A stretch of DNA of 64,000 nt from Acinetobacter nosocomialis. Its GTDB lineage: Bacteria > Pseudomonadota > Gammaproteobacteria > Pseudomonadales > Moraxellaceae. This document shows positions 1-9,292 of this stretch, one piece after another. The translations under genes and the position numbers were made by a program. The stretch spans positions 3,472,001 to 3,536,000 of the forward strand of contig CP107049.1 in assembly GCA_025736915.1 (NCBI GenBank), read 5' to 3'. The notes under the pieces were generated by a model, which saw only the letters and a program-made list of their open reading frames with translations, was not told the origin of the DNA and made no database searches. Positions within the stretch are counted from its first letter, which is position 1; each line of letters opens with the position of its first letter.

Positions 1-755
1 GTAGCAAATGAATTTGCCGTATGTAATGTTAATTCTTTACGATTCAGTTTGGCTTTTTTAATCAACCATGCTGTTTGTTCATTAAATTGAGCTAGGCGCT
101 CACGAACATATTTTTCATCTTCTACAGCATAATGGGTCATAATGCCGTCAATTTTAAGATTTGGAAGCTTAGTGATTGCAACAGCTTGTTCTTTACCTTG
201 AGCTGTAGACATTTCAAGACCATTACGATCCATACCACCCGAATTTAAAGCCAAACTGTAATGTACAGTTGTATTATTCGATTCTGCCCATTTAGAGATA
301 CGGGCAGCCTGATCATAGTTGCCCAAAAGCTCTTCAATATTTAACGCATGTGCATTGATGATTTCACTATCAGTTGCTGTACGTAAACGTGTAATTTTGC
401 CTTTATAGCCATGCTTACGCACCATCGCTGCTTCTGCATTACTGGTGATGCCAATACAAGACACATTTAATTTCATAACACTCGGCATAAGTAGATCAAT
501 ACTATGCCCATATGCATTTGCTTTCATGACTACACAAAGTTGTGTTTTGCCATTAAGTAATTGATTTGTCCTTTTAATATTATCTTCAAAAGCTTGAGTA
601 TCAACTTCAATCCATGCATTTGCTGTAGGTGCAGGGCTGACTTCATTTGTGATATGAGACGTGAGTAAAGGTGCAGCATGGGCAAATTGTATGGAACCGA
701 ATAATACCAATGCACAGCTATAAGCGAGATGCGAAAAATTTGTTTTAAGTTTCAT
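1..755 (-). CDS. Periplasmic broad-specificity amino acid racemase (alanine racemase family), 3' part outside window
   Basis: About 251 N-terminal residues are visible; the rest lies beyond the window edge. The start at 755 is followed by a typical signal peptide (charged MKLKTNF, a hydrophobic core, then a cleavage site near FAHA-AP). The racemase PLP-lysine motif VMKANAYGHS lies at about residues 77-85 (lysine 78), and the substrate-side arginine region MDRNGLEMS is present. An alanine racemase fold with an export signal is the mark of the Bsr type, which racemises several L-amino acids in the periplasm and supplies D-amino acids that modify the cell wall. A cytosolic Alr would lack the signal peptide. 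Family call is firm; substrate range is inferred. Confidence 0.85.
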   Translation of the reverse strand, partial: MKLKTNFSHLAYSCALVLFGSIQFAHAAPLLTSHITNEVSPAPTANAWIEVDTQAFEDNIKRTNQLLNGKTQLCVVMKANAYGHSIDLLMPSVMKLNVSCIGITSNAEAAMVRKHGYKGKITRLRTATDSEIINAHALNIEELLGNYDQAARISKWAESNNTTVHYSLALNSGGMDRNGLEMSTAQGKEQAVAITKLPNLKIDGIMTHYAVEDEKYVRERLAQFNEQTAWLIKKAKLNRKELTLHTANSFA

Positions 756-1419
756 GAGTTTTTTAATCTTTCCTGGCTGAATATGATTTAACGCTGGGTG
801 GATTTTTATGGTTAAGTACAGAGATATAATTAATTTAAAATGTCACACGATTTGGTCATAATAATACTTTCTCCTTAAAATATTATAGTCAGTGTTAAGT
901 AAAATTTAATTTTGCTTAAACTGTATTCATAAAATACAAATGTGATTTTAAATAATCTTAATTAAATCTAAATATACATTTGTGAAAAAAACAAGAAGAA
1001 AAATCATTATATTTTTTTGAATGTTATTTTTTTAATCTAATTATTGGTGATATTTTTGATGACATTTTTTAAAATATAACATTTGGTAAATAATTAACTT
1101 TATTATTACAAGGGTTATTTTTATTTTTATTATTTATTAATTATGGTTTTTTTATCATTTGGTAAAATATAAAAATATATGGAGGTAAACATCCGAAACT
1201 TTGTTTTATGGCATGTGAAATATTAAAATTATGATATTTATCATATGTTTATATTTTTTTATTAAAATTATTTAGAAATTTTTGGTTATACCGTGACAAA
1301 TTTTTAAGCATCGAATGTCATATTTAATAGTTTTTAATTAATTAATTTAAATTTTATAAATGAAATATTAATTAGATTGAATAAATAGTTGAGTGGTATT
1401 TAACCTTGGAGGTGTAGCT

Positions 1420-1473
1420 ATGGTTTTGTATAATAAATCGACGAATTGGCCTTATCTTGTTTTTTTTAATTAA
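1420..1473 (+). CDS. Possible 17-residue small ORF
   Basis: The ATG at 1420 follows TTGGAGGTGTAGCT, a near-perfect Shine-Dalgarno at good spacing, in otherwise featureless AT-rich sequence. The product would read MVLYNKSTNWPYLVFFN. I do not recognise it. It could be a leader peptide or chance; only the ribosome site supports it. Confidence 0.2.
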   Translation: MVLYNKSTNWPYLVFFN

Positions 1474-1690
1474 ATTTGTTGTTTGAAATTTTGATTAAAT
1501 TAAAATTTTATGTTTATTTTTAAATCAGGAAATTTTCTTAATATTTTAGTTTTTATTAAATAGGTGATTTTATATTGAGAGTTTTAAAATATAAGATGGT
1601 GGATTTATTTTTTAAATTACTCAAGAGGTTTTGGGGTTTTATTGACCATACTATTCTAATTCTACAAGGCAGTAATATAGGAGGACGTAT

Positions 1691-1762
1691 ATGAGTGTTA
1701 GTACAAATCCTCACTTCCTATGTAAGAATGAGTACAGAAATATGAATTTTTATCTTAAATAA
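1691..1762 (+). CDS. Possible 23-residue small ORF
   Basis: The ATG at 1691 is preceded by TAGGAGGACGTAT, a strong Shine-Dalgarno with 6-7 bases of spacing. The product begins MSVSTNPHFLCKNEY and ends at TAA 1760-1762. It matches no family I recognise. The region after it is less AT-rich and could be an RNA or part of the leader of the GntR gene. Confidence 0.25.
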   Translation: MSVSTNPHFLCKNEYRNMNFYLK

Positions 1763-2006
1763 GTGTCTCAATAAATATGATGTAATGGTTAAACTATGCT
1801 GTTTATCCTTGATAAACAGATGAGCCAAGGAAAGTTTTCCGAAGCCAGAGTACGCGTGTACACACGATTTTTTATGGAAAAGCTGAATTGAAGAAAAGGG
1901 GTGAATAGGACGCGTTTTGCTTAAAAGATCAGCATTAATAAAAGCTTTTGTCACATTTTTTCAGTATATTGCTATTAATTTCTTTATTTATAAATTCTAA
2001 GTTTGT

Positions 2007-2729
2007 ATGGAACAGGACCAAGCTCGCATACCTAAATATATTCCTATTCGCGATGCGATTGCCCATGATATTGAATCTGGCGTATTAGAAGCCCACGCAA
2101 AACTCCCATCAGAAAGAGTGCTGTCTGAACAGTTCCAAACCACTCGTGTGGCTGCACGTGAAGCTTTACTGGCTTTGGAAACTGATGGCTTGATTTATCG
2201 CTTGGACCGCCGTGGTTGGTATGTTCGTTCTCCTCGTATTATTTATCACCCGCAATCGACAAAAAACTTTAACCAGTTTGTGATTGAACAAGGCTATGAA
2301 CCTTCTACAGAAGTGATTTCGAGTGAACTGACACAAGCCACTTCTTGGGATGCCAAGCATTTAAAAGTTGAAAAAGGGCATCCAATTTATTCAGTTTGGC
2401 GACGTCGTTGCATTAATGGACGACCTGTTTTGGTTGAGCATTTACGGGTGAATGCCGAACTTTTTCCTGAGTTTTTAACTCATGATCTAAAACAATCCAT
2501 TACTTTACTCATGGCAAATCAATATAACTGCCATATCACCAGAGCTGACATTAACCTATATCCAACGGCTTTGTCGGAACAACAAGCCAAAGCACTTCAT
2601 GTGAATGTGGGCGCACTCGGTTTATATATTTGTCGTAGCAACAGAAATGAAAAAGGTGTGATTACCGATGTTGACCAGGAATATTGGCTACACGATGTTT
2701 TAGATTTGCACTTCGAAGCGCGAGCATAA
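2007..2729 (+). CDS. phnR: GntR-family (HutC/UTRA) regulator of phosphonate use, PhnR/PhnF-like
   Basis: The 240-residue protein has an N-terminal winged helix (about 8-75, with LPSERVLSEQFQTTRVAAREAL as the helix-turn-helix region) and a C-terminal UTRA ligand domain (about 90-235), which is the HutC subgroup. It stands directly upstream of the 2-aminoethylphosphonate transport and degradation genes, matching PhnR-type regulators in which an AEP-pathway ligand relieves repression. Two identical palindromes with the GntR core GTTTAAAC lie before phnS and phnW and are its probable operators; none is seen before its own start. No good ribosome site precedes the ATG at 2007. Confidence 0.85.
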   Translation: MEQDQARIPKYIPIRDAIAHDIESGVLEAHAKLPSERVLSEQFQTTRVAAREALLALETDGLIYRLDRRGWYVRSPRIIYHPQSTKNFNQFVIEQGYEPSTEVISSELTQATSWDAKHLKVEKGHPIYSVWRRRCINGRPVLVEHLRVNAELFPEFLTHDLKQSITLLMANQYNCHITRADINLYPTALSEQQAKALHVNVGALGLYICRSNRNEKGVITDVDQEYWLHDVLDLHFEARA

Positions 2730-2734
2730 AGATA

Positions 2735-2756
2735 TAATCTGGTTTAAACCAGATTA
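2735..2756. promoter_or_regulatory. GntR operator upstream of phnS
   Basis: This is a perfect 22-bp palindrome centred between 2745 and 2746, with core ATCTGGTTTAAACCAGAT. GTTTAAAC fits the HutC/GntR half-site rule GT-N-TA-N-AC. The same 18-bp core recurs at 8049-8066 before phnW, the only other place I find it in the window. Confidence 0.8.
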
Positions 2757-2820
2757 ATCAAACTGTCATATAAACCTGTTGAAATACGATCATCAAATAA
2801 TTGCATTCGATGGTTTGCAG

Positions 2821-3858
2821 ATGAAACAGTATGTTCAACAGACAATTAAACTCGGCACTGCATCAGTTTTAGGTGTAGTGGTCGCTATTCAAATGGGATG
2901 TTCATCGGCAACATCAAAAAACTCAGAAGAAATTACAGTCTATACGGCAGTGGAAGCCGACCAGCTTAAACAATACCAAGAAGAATTACACAAAGCCTAT
3001 CCTGAACTGAAAGTAAAATGGGTACGTGATTCAACAGGTGTGATTACCGCTAAACTTTTGGCAGAGCAGAAAAATCCTCAAGCGGATGTAGTTTTTGGTG
3101 TGGCTTTAACCAGTTTGCTGGTGATGGAAAAGAAAGACATGCTCGAGCCTTTTAAACCAGAAGGCATCCAAAATTTAAAACCAGAATTTGTAAGCCAAAA
3201 ATCTGTACCAACTTGGACGGGTATGGATGCATGGGAATCTGCAATTTGTGTCAATAAAGTCGAATTAGAAAAACGTAAATTACCGATTCCAAAAACTTGG
3301 AAAGATTTAACCAACCCGATTTATAAAAACCTGATTGTCATGCCAAACCCGGCTTCGAGTGGCACAGGGTATTTGGATGTCACGGCTTGGATGCAAATTT
3401 GGGGCGAAAAGCAGGCATGGGACTATATGCAAGCTTTAGATAAAAACATTTCACAATATCCTCACTCTGGCTCAAAACCTTGCAAGATGGCAGCACAGGG
3501 CGAAATCCCAATTGGAATTTCTTTCGGTTATCCAGCCTTTAAATTAAAAGCAGAAGGTGCACCTTTAGAAGTGGTTTATCCAACTGAAGGTTTAGGCTGG
3601 GAGATGGAAGCCTCAGCAATTGTGAAAGGAACCAAGAAATTAAGCAGCGCACAAAAATTTATAAATTGGTCGGTAAGCAAAGCGGCAAATGAAGCCTATG
3701 CCCATAACTTTTCAATGGTGGCCTACAAAGGCATTGAAAATACTAATATGGACTTCCCGAAAAACCTTCCCCAAATGCTCGTAAAAAATGATTTTTATTG
3801 GGCGGCCGAGCAGCGTGAACGTATTTTGGCTGAATGGTCAAAGCGTTTTGAAAAGTGA
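2821..3858 (+). CDS. phnS: 2-aminoethylphosphonate ABC transporter, substrate-binding lipoprotein
   Basis: This is a periplasmic binding protein for AEP import (345 residues from ATG 2821; the frame stays open from TTG 2779). The N terminus carries a lipoprotein signal with lipobox VAIQMGC, so it is anchored to the inner membrane. The mature protein resembles iron/phosphonate type binding proteins (EEITVYTAVEADQLKQY, then PQADVVFG and MPNPASSGTG). It comes first in a phnS-T-U transport unit behind the GntR operator. The next gene starts 22 bases downstream. ATG 2821 was chosen because it puts the charged residues directly before the hydrophobic segment. Confidence 0.85.
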   Translation: MKQYVQQTIKLGTASVLGVVVAIQMGCSSATSKNSEEITVYTAVEADQLKQYQEELHKAYPELKVKWVRDSTGVITAKLLAEQKNPQADVVFGVALTSLLVMEKKDMLEPFKPEGIQNLKPEFVSQKSVPTWTGMDAWESAICVNKVELEKRKLPIPKTWKDLTNPIYKNLIVMPNPASSGTGYLDVTAWMQIWGEKQAWDYMQALDKNISQYPHSGSKPCKMAAQGEIPIGISFGYPAFKLKAEGAPLEVVYPTEGLGWEMEASAIVKGTKKLSSAQKFINWSVSKAANEAYAHNFSMVAYKGIENTNMDFPKNLPQMLVKNDFYWAAEQRERILAEWSKRFEK

Positions 3859-3880
3859 TCTTTTGGATAAGGGCCTCATT

Positions 3881-5083
3881 ATGCAAATTCCTTCGTCATT
3901 GCAATCATCGCTGCTGGGTCAAAACCAAAAGGGCGAGTTAGCAGGGCATTTATTGTCGACATTAACGACCTATAAATATCCTGAACATGGCCCCTCAGTT
4001 TTAGAAGTGGTGGATATCCAAAAAAAGTTCCAACACTTTCAGGCCCTAACGCATATTAATTTAGACCTGAAAGCTGGCGAGTTCGTGAGCTTTTTAGGAC
4101 CTTCAGGGTGCGGTAAAACCACGTTGCTACGCATTATTGCGGGTCTAGAAAAACCTGATTATGGAAAAGTCATAAAAAAGGGCACGGACATTACCTTGTT
4201 GAGTGCTGAAAAGCGTCACTGCGGCATTATGTTTCAGAACTATGCGTTATTTCCAAACTTAAATGTCGAAGAAAATATTGCTTTTGGTCTAGATAAAAAA
4301 AAGTGGGATAAGGCACAGCGTAGTCAACGAGTTCAGCAATTATTAGAACTGATTGAATTACCCGATATTGCTAAAAAATATCCAAATCAACTGTCGGGTG
4401 GGCAGCAGCAACGTGTTGCGCTGGCTCGGGCAATTGCACCGAAGCCTGATATTTTACTGCTCGATGAACCCTTGTCTGCACTTGATGCGCAGGTACGTCT
4501 AAACCTAAGACAAAAGATCCGTTCGATTCAAACGCAGCTTAATTTACCAACCATTATGGTCACACACGATCAAGAAGAAGCTTTAAGCATTTCTGACCGT
4601 GTGGTTGTCATGAATCATGGTGTCATTGAACAAATTGATACACCGCACAATATTTACTACAAACCACAAAGCCAATTCGTTGCAAAGTTTATTGGCACCA
4701 TGAATTTTTTAAGAACCACTTGTTCGGTAGTTAATCAGCTCGAGGTTTTGGGTTTTATTCCTCTAAATTTGGAACAGCAAAAACTTAAAGCAGGGGAAAA
4801 CTACAGCATTGGTTTTAGAGCCGAAGCGGTCGAGTTGGTTGATGATTTTGGTAGTGATAAAGAGTCGTTGTATTTGCCAGTTAGAGTATTAAGCACTGAA
4901 TTTTTAGGTGCAAAACGCCGTTTGTTTTGCACTATTCATATTGATGGAGTTGAGCAGGAAAAACACCTTTTGCAAATTGAAATTGAAAATACCAAGTTCA
5001 AATCTTTGCAAGAACTCATGTTTATAAAAGTGCCTAATCAGCTCATTCATGTCTTTGACGAACAAGGGTACGCACTATGTTAA
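3881..5083 (+). CDS. phnT: 2-aminoethylphosphonate ABC transporter, ATP-binding subunit
   Basis: This is the cytoplasmic ATPase that powers AEP uptake. Its motifs are Walker A GPSGCGKTT, the Q-loop in FQNYALFPN, signature LSGGQQQR, Walker B DILLLDEP and the switch histidine in VTHDQEEAL. A C-terminal TOBE-like regulatory region follows, as in the CysA/PotA group. The open frame reaches back to 3788 inside phnS, but ATG 3881 after AAGGGCC is the better start, giving 400 residues. The stop overlaps the phnU start by 7 bases, indicating translational coupling. Confidence 0.88.
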   Translation: MQIPSSLQSSLLGQNQKGELAGHLLSTLTTYKYPEHGPSVLEVVDIQKKFQHFQALTHINLDLKAGEFVSFLGPSGCGKTTLLRIIAGLEKPDYGKVIKKGTDITLLSAEKRHCGIMFQNYALFPNLNVEENIAFGLDKKKWDKAQRSQRVQQLLELIELPDIAKKYPNQLSGGQQQRVALARAIAPKPDILLLDEPLSALDAQVRLNLRQKIRSIQTQLNLPTIMVTHDQEEALSISDRVVVMNHGVIEQIDTPHNIYYKPQSQFVAKFIGTMNFLRTTCSVVNQLEVLGFIPLNLEQQKLKAGENYSIGFRAEAVELVDDFGSDKESLYLPVRVLSTEFLGAKRRLFCTIHIDGVEQEKHLLQIEIENTKFKSLQELMFIKVPNQLIHVFDEQGYALC

Positions 5084-6786
5084 ATGAAGCTGCTTCAGCG
5101 GTTTTAAAAACACAGCCGCGTCGGAAAACTGAATATTCATTAAGAACAAATATTGCTTTGGCTAGCGTTGCAATTGCTTTGACTTTAGCGATTATTGCTC
5201 CTTTAATAATGCTGCTTGAAACTGCATTTTTTGATGAAAATCAAAACTTTATCGGCCTTGAAAACTTCTATAATTATTTTGCAAGCCCAGCTTTACTCAG
5301 CTCTGTATTTAACTCGGTGTGGGTTGCTTGTGCTGCCACTGTCATTACAGTAATGCTTGCCAGTATTTATGCTTTTGCACTTACCAACGTCAATATGAAA
5401 GGCAAAGGCTTCTTTAAAGTAGTCGCTTTTTTACCCATTTTAGCGCCATCACTTTTACCTTCTTTGGCACTGGTTTATTTATTTGGTAAGCAAGGCGTAT
5501 TAAAACCTTTACTGGGCGATATACAAATTTATGGCCCAATCGGTATTGTAATCAGTTATTGCTTTTGGCTATTTCCTGCAATTTTAATGTTGATGATGGT
5601 GTCTTTTCGCAGTGTCGATCAGCGTTTAATTGAGGCATCTTTGTCGCTGGGTAAAAATATCTGGAAGACCCATTACCATGTCACGCTACCTGCAATCCGT
5701 TATGGACTCATCAGCGCAAGTTTAGTGGCTTTTATTTATGTACTGACCGATTTTGGGATTCCAAAAGTCATTGGCGGTTCATTTAACATGATGGCGCTTG
5801 ATGTCTATAAACAGATTATTGGGCAGCAAAACATGAGCATGGGTGCGGTAATTTCCATCTTACTATTGCTACCAGCACTTTTTGTGTTCATTTTTGATCG
5901 AATACAAAGTAAGCGTCATGCACGTTTTCAAGCCTTTCAGGCTAAACCTTATGTCTCTGCACCGAATAAAAAACTTGAAGTCGTTCTGAGCTTATTTTGT
6001 GGCTTAGTTTCGGGCTCGATTTTACTGATTATTTTTACGGCTGTGTTGGCTTCATTTATCCAGTCTTGGCCTTATGATTTGTCTTTGACCTTAGCACATT
6101 ACAGTTTTGAATATGTCGATGGCGGTGGTTGGGCTGCGTATTTCAATTCGATTCGTATGGCCCTTTTTAGTACGGTTGTGGGCACGGCACTTATTTTTAT
6201 GGTGGCACTGTTAACCGAACGTTTTAAAGCACATCCTCTCATTAAAAATTATGTGCAAGCTTTGGTTTTATTACCTCTTGCAGTGCCAGGGCTGGTCTTG
6301 GGTATTGCTTATATTTTGTTTTTTAACCATCAAAGTAATCCGTTAAATGTGCTGTATGGAACCATGACCATTTTGGTGATTTCAACCATTATGCATTATT
6401 ACACTGTGCCACATCTTACTTTAACCAATGCCATTAAACAGATTCCGTTACAGCTCGATCAGGCAGCCCAAACTCTAGGCACATCGAAGTGGAAAACTTT
6501 TTGGAAAGTATATTTGCCCATGTGTTTTCCAGCGCTGTGCGATGTATCGGTCTATATTTTTGTGAATGCCATGACCACTGTGTCGGCTGCGATTTTCCTC
6601 TATTCACCAGACACCAGTTTAGCGGCGGTGGCAGTTTTAAATATGGATGATGCAGGAGACACGGTTGCTGCTGTTGCCATGAGTATTTTGATTTTGACCA
6701 CTTCATGTGTTGTAAAACTCATTCATTGGTTATTTACCCGAAAAATTATGGCAAGAAGTCAGCAATGGCGTGAAAGTTCTCATTAA
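5077..6786 (+). CDS. phnU: 2-aminoethylphosphonate ABC transporter permease, two fused permease domains
   Basis: The 569-residue membrane protein contains two binding-protein-dependent permease domains in tandem. Each has about six hydrophobic helices and an EAA loop: EASLSLGKNIWKTHYHVTLP near residue 185 and QAAQTLGTSKWKTFWKVYLP near 461. One chain therefore replaces the separate PhnU and PhnV permeases of Salmonella. Fused versions of this kind occur in other AEP loci. The ATG lies inside the end of phnT. About 100 bases separate it from the FAD oxidase gene, with no operator of the GntR type in between. Confidence 0.85.
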   Translation: MLNEAASAVLKTQPRRKTEYSLRTNIALASVAIALTLAIIAPLIMLLETAFFDENQNFIGLENFYNYFASPALLSSVFNSVWVACAATVITVMLASIYAFALTNVNMKGKGFFKVVAFLPILAPSLLPSLALVYLFGKQGVLKPLLGDIQIYGPIGIVISYCFWLFPAILMLMMVSFRSVDQRLIEASLSLGKNIWKTHYHVTLPAIRYGLISASLVAFIYVLTDFGIPKVIGGSFNMMALDVYKQIIGQQNMSMGAVISILLLLPALFVFIFDRIQSKRHARFQAFQAKPYVSAPNKKLEVVLSLFCGLVSGSILLIIFTAVLASFIQSWPYDLSLTLAHYSFEYVDGGGWAAYFNSIRMALFSTVVGTALIFMVALLTERFKAHPLIKNYVQALVLLPLAVPGLVLGIAYILFFNHQSNPLNVLYGTMTILVISTIMHYYTVPHLTLTNAIKQIPLQLDQAAQTLGTSKWKTFWKVYLPMCFPALCDVSVYIFVNAMTTVSAAIFLYSPDTSLAAVAVLNMDDAGDTVAAVAMSILILTTSCVVKLIHWLFTRKIMARSQQWRESSH

Positions 6787-6887
6787 GTTTTAGCTAAACA
6801 CAATTTTTATTTAACCGACTGAAACGAAATGCTTTGTTCAACAAGGCAAGGGTTTGTTCATCCTAAATTTCGCAAATTGGAAGTCTT

Positions 6888-8042
6888 ATGAATAACACAC
6901 AGTTTGATTTAATTGTTGTCGGTGCCGGTATTTTAGGTTTGTCTGCTGCCATACAGGCACAAGAGCAAGGCTTAAAAGTCTGTATCTTCGAGAAAAATTC
7001 TAAGCCAGTGGGGGCGACTCGCCGTAATTTTGGCATGGTCGGGACATCGACATTAACCCATCCAGAGCAACAGTGGCGAAAGTACGCTCTTGAAACGCGT
7101 TCTTTTTATCAACGCATTCAAGCTGAAACTGATATTTCCTTTGCTCAACGCCAAGGTGTCTATCTGGCAAATACGGCACTTGAATGGCAGGTTTTAAATG
7201 AGTTTGCCGAGCGTGCAAATAACTACCAAATTCCAGTTCATTTACGAAGTCATGATGAGCTGGTCACCCAATTTTCCTATTTAAATCCTTCGCAGCAGTT
7301 TCAAGGCGGCTTGGTTTTTGAAGAAGATTATTCGGTAGAACCGCATGTGGTTGGGCCGCGACTGTTGGCATATGCCGAAAGTAAAGGTGTAGAAATTTAT
7401 ACCAATGCTTGTGTTGTTCAAACTCAATATCAGCGTGAAAGTTGTCGGGTTAGTTTGGCAAATGGAGTGACTTATCGGGCAAATAAAGTTTTGATCTGTC
7501 ACGGTGAGGTGATTGATGTTTTATATCCAGATCTTTTACAAAGTTTGAACCTGAAACGTTGTGGCCTACAAATGGCTCTGACTCATCGGTTCCATCAAAA
7601 CTTAAATGCGTCTATGTATTCAGGTTTATCCATTTCACGGTATCCAGCTTTTGAAATTTGCCCGAGTCATGCTGAGCTGACTAAAGCATCGCAACAGGGA
7701 TTTATTAAAGAGTTCGGCATTCATATTCTGATTAAACAAAACGAATTTGGTGAACTCATCGTCGGTGATAGCCACGAATATCATTCGATTAATGAAGCGC
7801 CTCAGTTCGAGCAGCGTGAAGACATTAATGAGTTTATTCAAACTTATTGCCATGAAAAATTGGGTATGACTTTACCTCCAATTCAAAAACGTTGGAATGG
7901 TTATTACCTGACCCATGAACATGAGTTGGCCTGTATCACTGAAGCTGAAAAAAATATCTTTTTGGTGAGTGCGATTGCTGGCAAAGGCATGACCACAGGG
8001 GCTGGATTTATGAAAGAAATATTAGAACAAAATATTTACTAG
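6888..8042 (+). CDS. Glycine/D-amino-acid oxidase-like FAD enzyme of the phosphonate cluster, likely N-methyl-AEP (and AEP) oxidase
   Basis: The 384-residue flavoprotein starts with a Rossmann dinucleotide motif (LIVVGAGILGLSAAIQAQEQG, residues 7-27) followed by the DAO fold. Near the C terminus, SAIAGKGMTTGAGFMKEI is the usual FAD-contacting end. It belongs to the DAO-like group recurrently found beside phnW/phnX. Members described as PbfC/PbfD oxidise N-methyl-AEP, and some plain AEP, directly to phosphonoacetaldehyde. Its place between the AEP transporter and phnW fits that role. The start at 6888 has GGAAG upstream. Substrate is inferred from context. Confidence 0.75.
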   Translation: MNNTQFDLIVVGAGILGLSAAIQAQEQGLKVCIFEKNSKPVGATRRNFGMVGTSTLTHPEQQWRKYALETRSFYQRIQAETDISFAQRQGVYLANTALEWQVLNEFAERANNYQIPVHLRSHDELVTQFSYLNPSQQFQGGLVFEEDYSVEPHVVGPRLLAYAESKGVEIYTNACVVQTQYQRESCRVSLANGVTYRANKVLICHGEVIDVLYPDLLQSLNLKRCGLQMALTHRFHQNLNASMYSGLSISRYPAFEICPSHAELTKASQQGFIKEFGIHILIKQNEFGELIVGDSHEYHSINEAPQFEQREDINEFIQTYCHEKLGMTLPPIQKRWNGYYLTHEHELACITEAEKNIFLVSAIAGKGMTTGAGFMKEILEQNIY

Positions 8043-8048
8043 TTTGTC

Positions 8049-8066
8049 ATCTGGTTTAAACCAGAT
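8049..8066. promoter_or_regulatory. GntR operator upstream of phnW
   Basis: This is a perfect 18-bp palindrome ATCTGGTTTAAACCAGAT, identical to the core of the site at 2735-2756. It begins 7 bases after the stop of the FAD oxidase gene and about 30 bases before the likely phnW start. It implies a second, separately controlled promoter for phnWX. Confidence 0.8.
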
Positions 8067-8095
8067 TGATGTATATTGAAATTAACGCGAACAAG

Positions 8096-9256
8096 ATGAG
8101 CAACATTATGAACATGCAACCACAACTCGATATGGACTTAGAGAATAAATATTTGCTTCTAACGCCAGGTCCGTTATCAACTTCTGCGACAGTCCGCCGC
8201 GCCATGCAAAAAGACTGGTGTACTTGGGACCAAGAATATAATTCGCTTGTACAAGATATTCGTAATCGATTGGTCAACTTGGCAACCAGCCAACCTGAAA
8301 AATATACGGCTGTGCTAATGCAAGGCAGTGGTAGTTTTGCTGTGGAGTCTGTGCTTGGTTCAGCTATTCCGCGTGATGGCAAAATCTTGATTATTAATAA
8401 TGGCGCATACGGTGCACGTATGGTGCAAATGGCACGCTGCCTAAATATTGAAGTTGTAGAGCTGAATTATTTAGAAACCCAGACACCAGATTTACAAGAG
8501 ATTGAGCGTGTTTTACAAGATAAAACCATTAGTCACGTTGCCTGTGTGCACTGCGAAACCACCACAGGAATTTTAAACCCGATTCAAGACATTGGCCGTT
8601 TGGTGAAAGCAGCAGGAAAAATCTGGATTGTGGATGCCATGAGTTCATTTGGTGGAGTGCCAATGGATATGGCTGAGCTTGAAATTGATTTTCTAATTTC
8701 AAGTGCGAATAAATGTATTCAAGGTGTTCCGGGCTTTGGTTTCATTTTGGCGAAACGGGATTGCCTAGAAGCGTGTAAAGGTTTGGCACGTTCGGTTAGC
8801 CTCGATTTATATGACCAGTGGAACACAATGGAGCAGCATAACGGTAAATGGCGTTTTACCTCGCCAACCCATGTGGTACGTGCATTTTATCAAGCATTGC
8901 TTGAGCTTGAGACAGAGGGCGGAGTAGCTGCACGTTTTCAACGTTATTTACAAAACCAGCAAATCTTATCGCAAGGTATGCAACAACTGGGCTTTGAATT
9001 GGTACTCGATGAAGAGTGCCCACAATCACCCTTCATTACCACTTTTCTTTACCCAACAGCCAAGTCATTTAGCTTCCAGTCATTTTATGAAACCCTGAAA
9101 AAATCAGGCTATGTGATCTATCCGGGCAAAGTCACCGATCTCAACTGCTTCCGTATTGGCAATATTGGCGAAGTTTATATTCAAGACATTGAAGGGCTTC
9201 TTGCTGCGATTGCCAGCTACTGCGAAAGCCATCTCAATCAAGCTGTAACAGCATAA
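8096..9256 (+). CDS. phnW: 2-aminoethylphosphonate:pyruvate transaminase
   Basis: PhnW moves the amino group of AEP to pyruvate, giving phosphonoacetaldehyde and alanine. It is a class V PLP aminotransferase. The N-terminal [18 protein letters not shown], the motif [12 protein letters not shown] and the PLP lysine in [14 protein letters not shown] are all typical of PhnW. The open frame extends back to TTG 8066, but that would start inside the operator, so ATG 8096 (386 residues) or ATG 8108 is more likely. PhnX follows 36 bases later. Confidence 0.9.
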   Translation: MSNIMNMQPQLDMDLENKYLLLTPGPLSTSATVRRAMQKDWCTWDQEYNSLVQDIRNRLVNLATSQPEKYTAVLMQGSGSFAVESVLGSAIPRDGKILIINNGAYGARMVQMARCLNIEVVELNYLETQTPDLQEIERVLQDKTISHVACVHCETTTGILNPIQDIGRLVKAAGKIWIVDAMSSFGGVPMDMAELEIDFLISSANKCIQGVPGFGFILAKRDCLEACKGLARSVSLDLYDQWNTMEQHNGKWRFTSPTHVVRAFYQALLELETEGGVAARFQRYLQNQQILSQGMQQLGFELVLDEECPQSPFITTFLYPTAKSFSFQSFYETLKKSGYVIYPGKVTDLNCFRIGNIGEVYIQDIEGLLAAIASYCESHLNQAVTA

Positions 9257-9292
9257 CTTTTATTAAAACATTTGAATTAAAGGGAATACACC

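Larger units (their letters stand above)
756..2006. other. Long AT-rich intergenic region
   Basis: About 1.25 kb of very AT-rich DNA separates the racemase from the phosphonate regulator. It has no recognisable protein gene. Two very short ORFs follow strong GGAGG-type ribosome sites (listed separately). The 78-codon minus-strand ORF at 1718-1954 resembles nothing I know. The last 250 bases are less AT-rich and contain a small GTACGCGTGTAC-like palindrome near 1850. It could hold an untranslated RNA or the remains of a decayed gene. Confidence 0.5.

Noticed and set aside
1718..1954. Minus-strand 78-codon ORF in the AT-rich gap
   Set aside because: It has no ribosome site, no recognisable motif and runs against the small ORF with a strong ribosome site.
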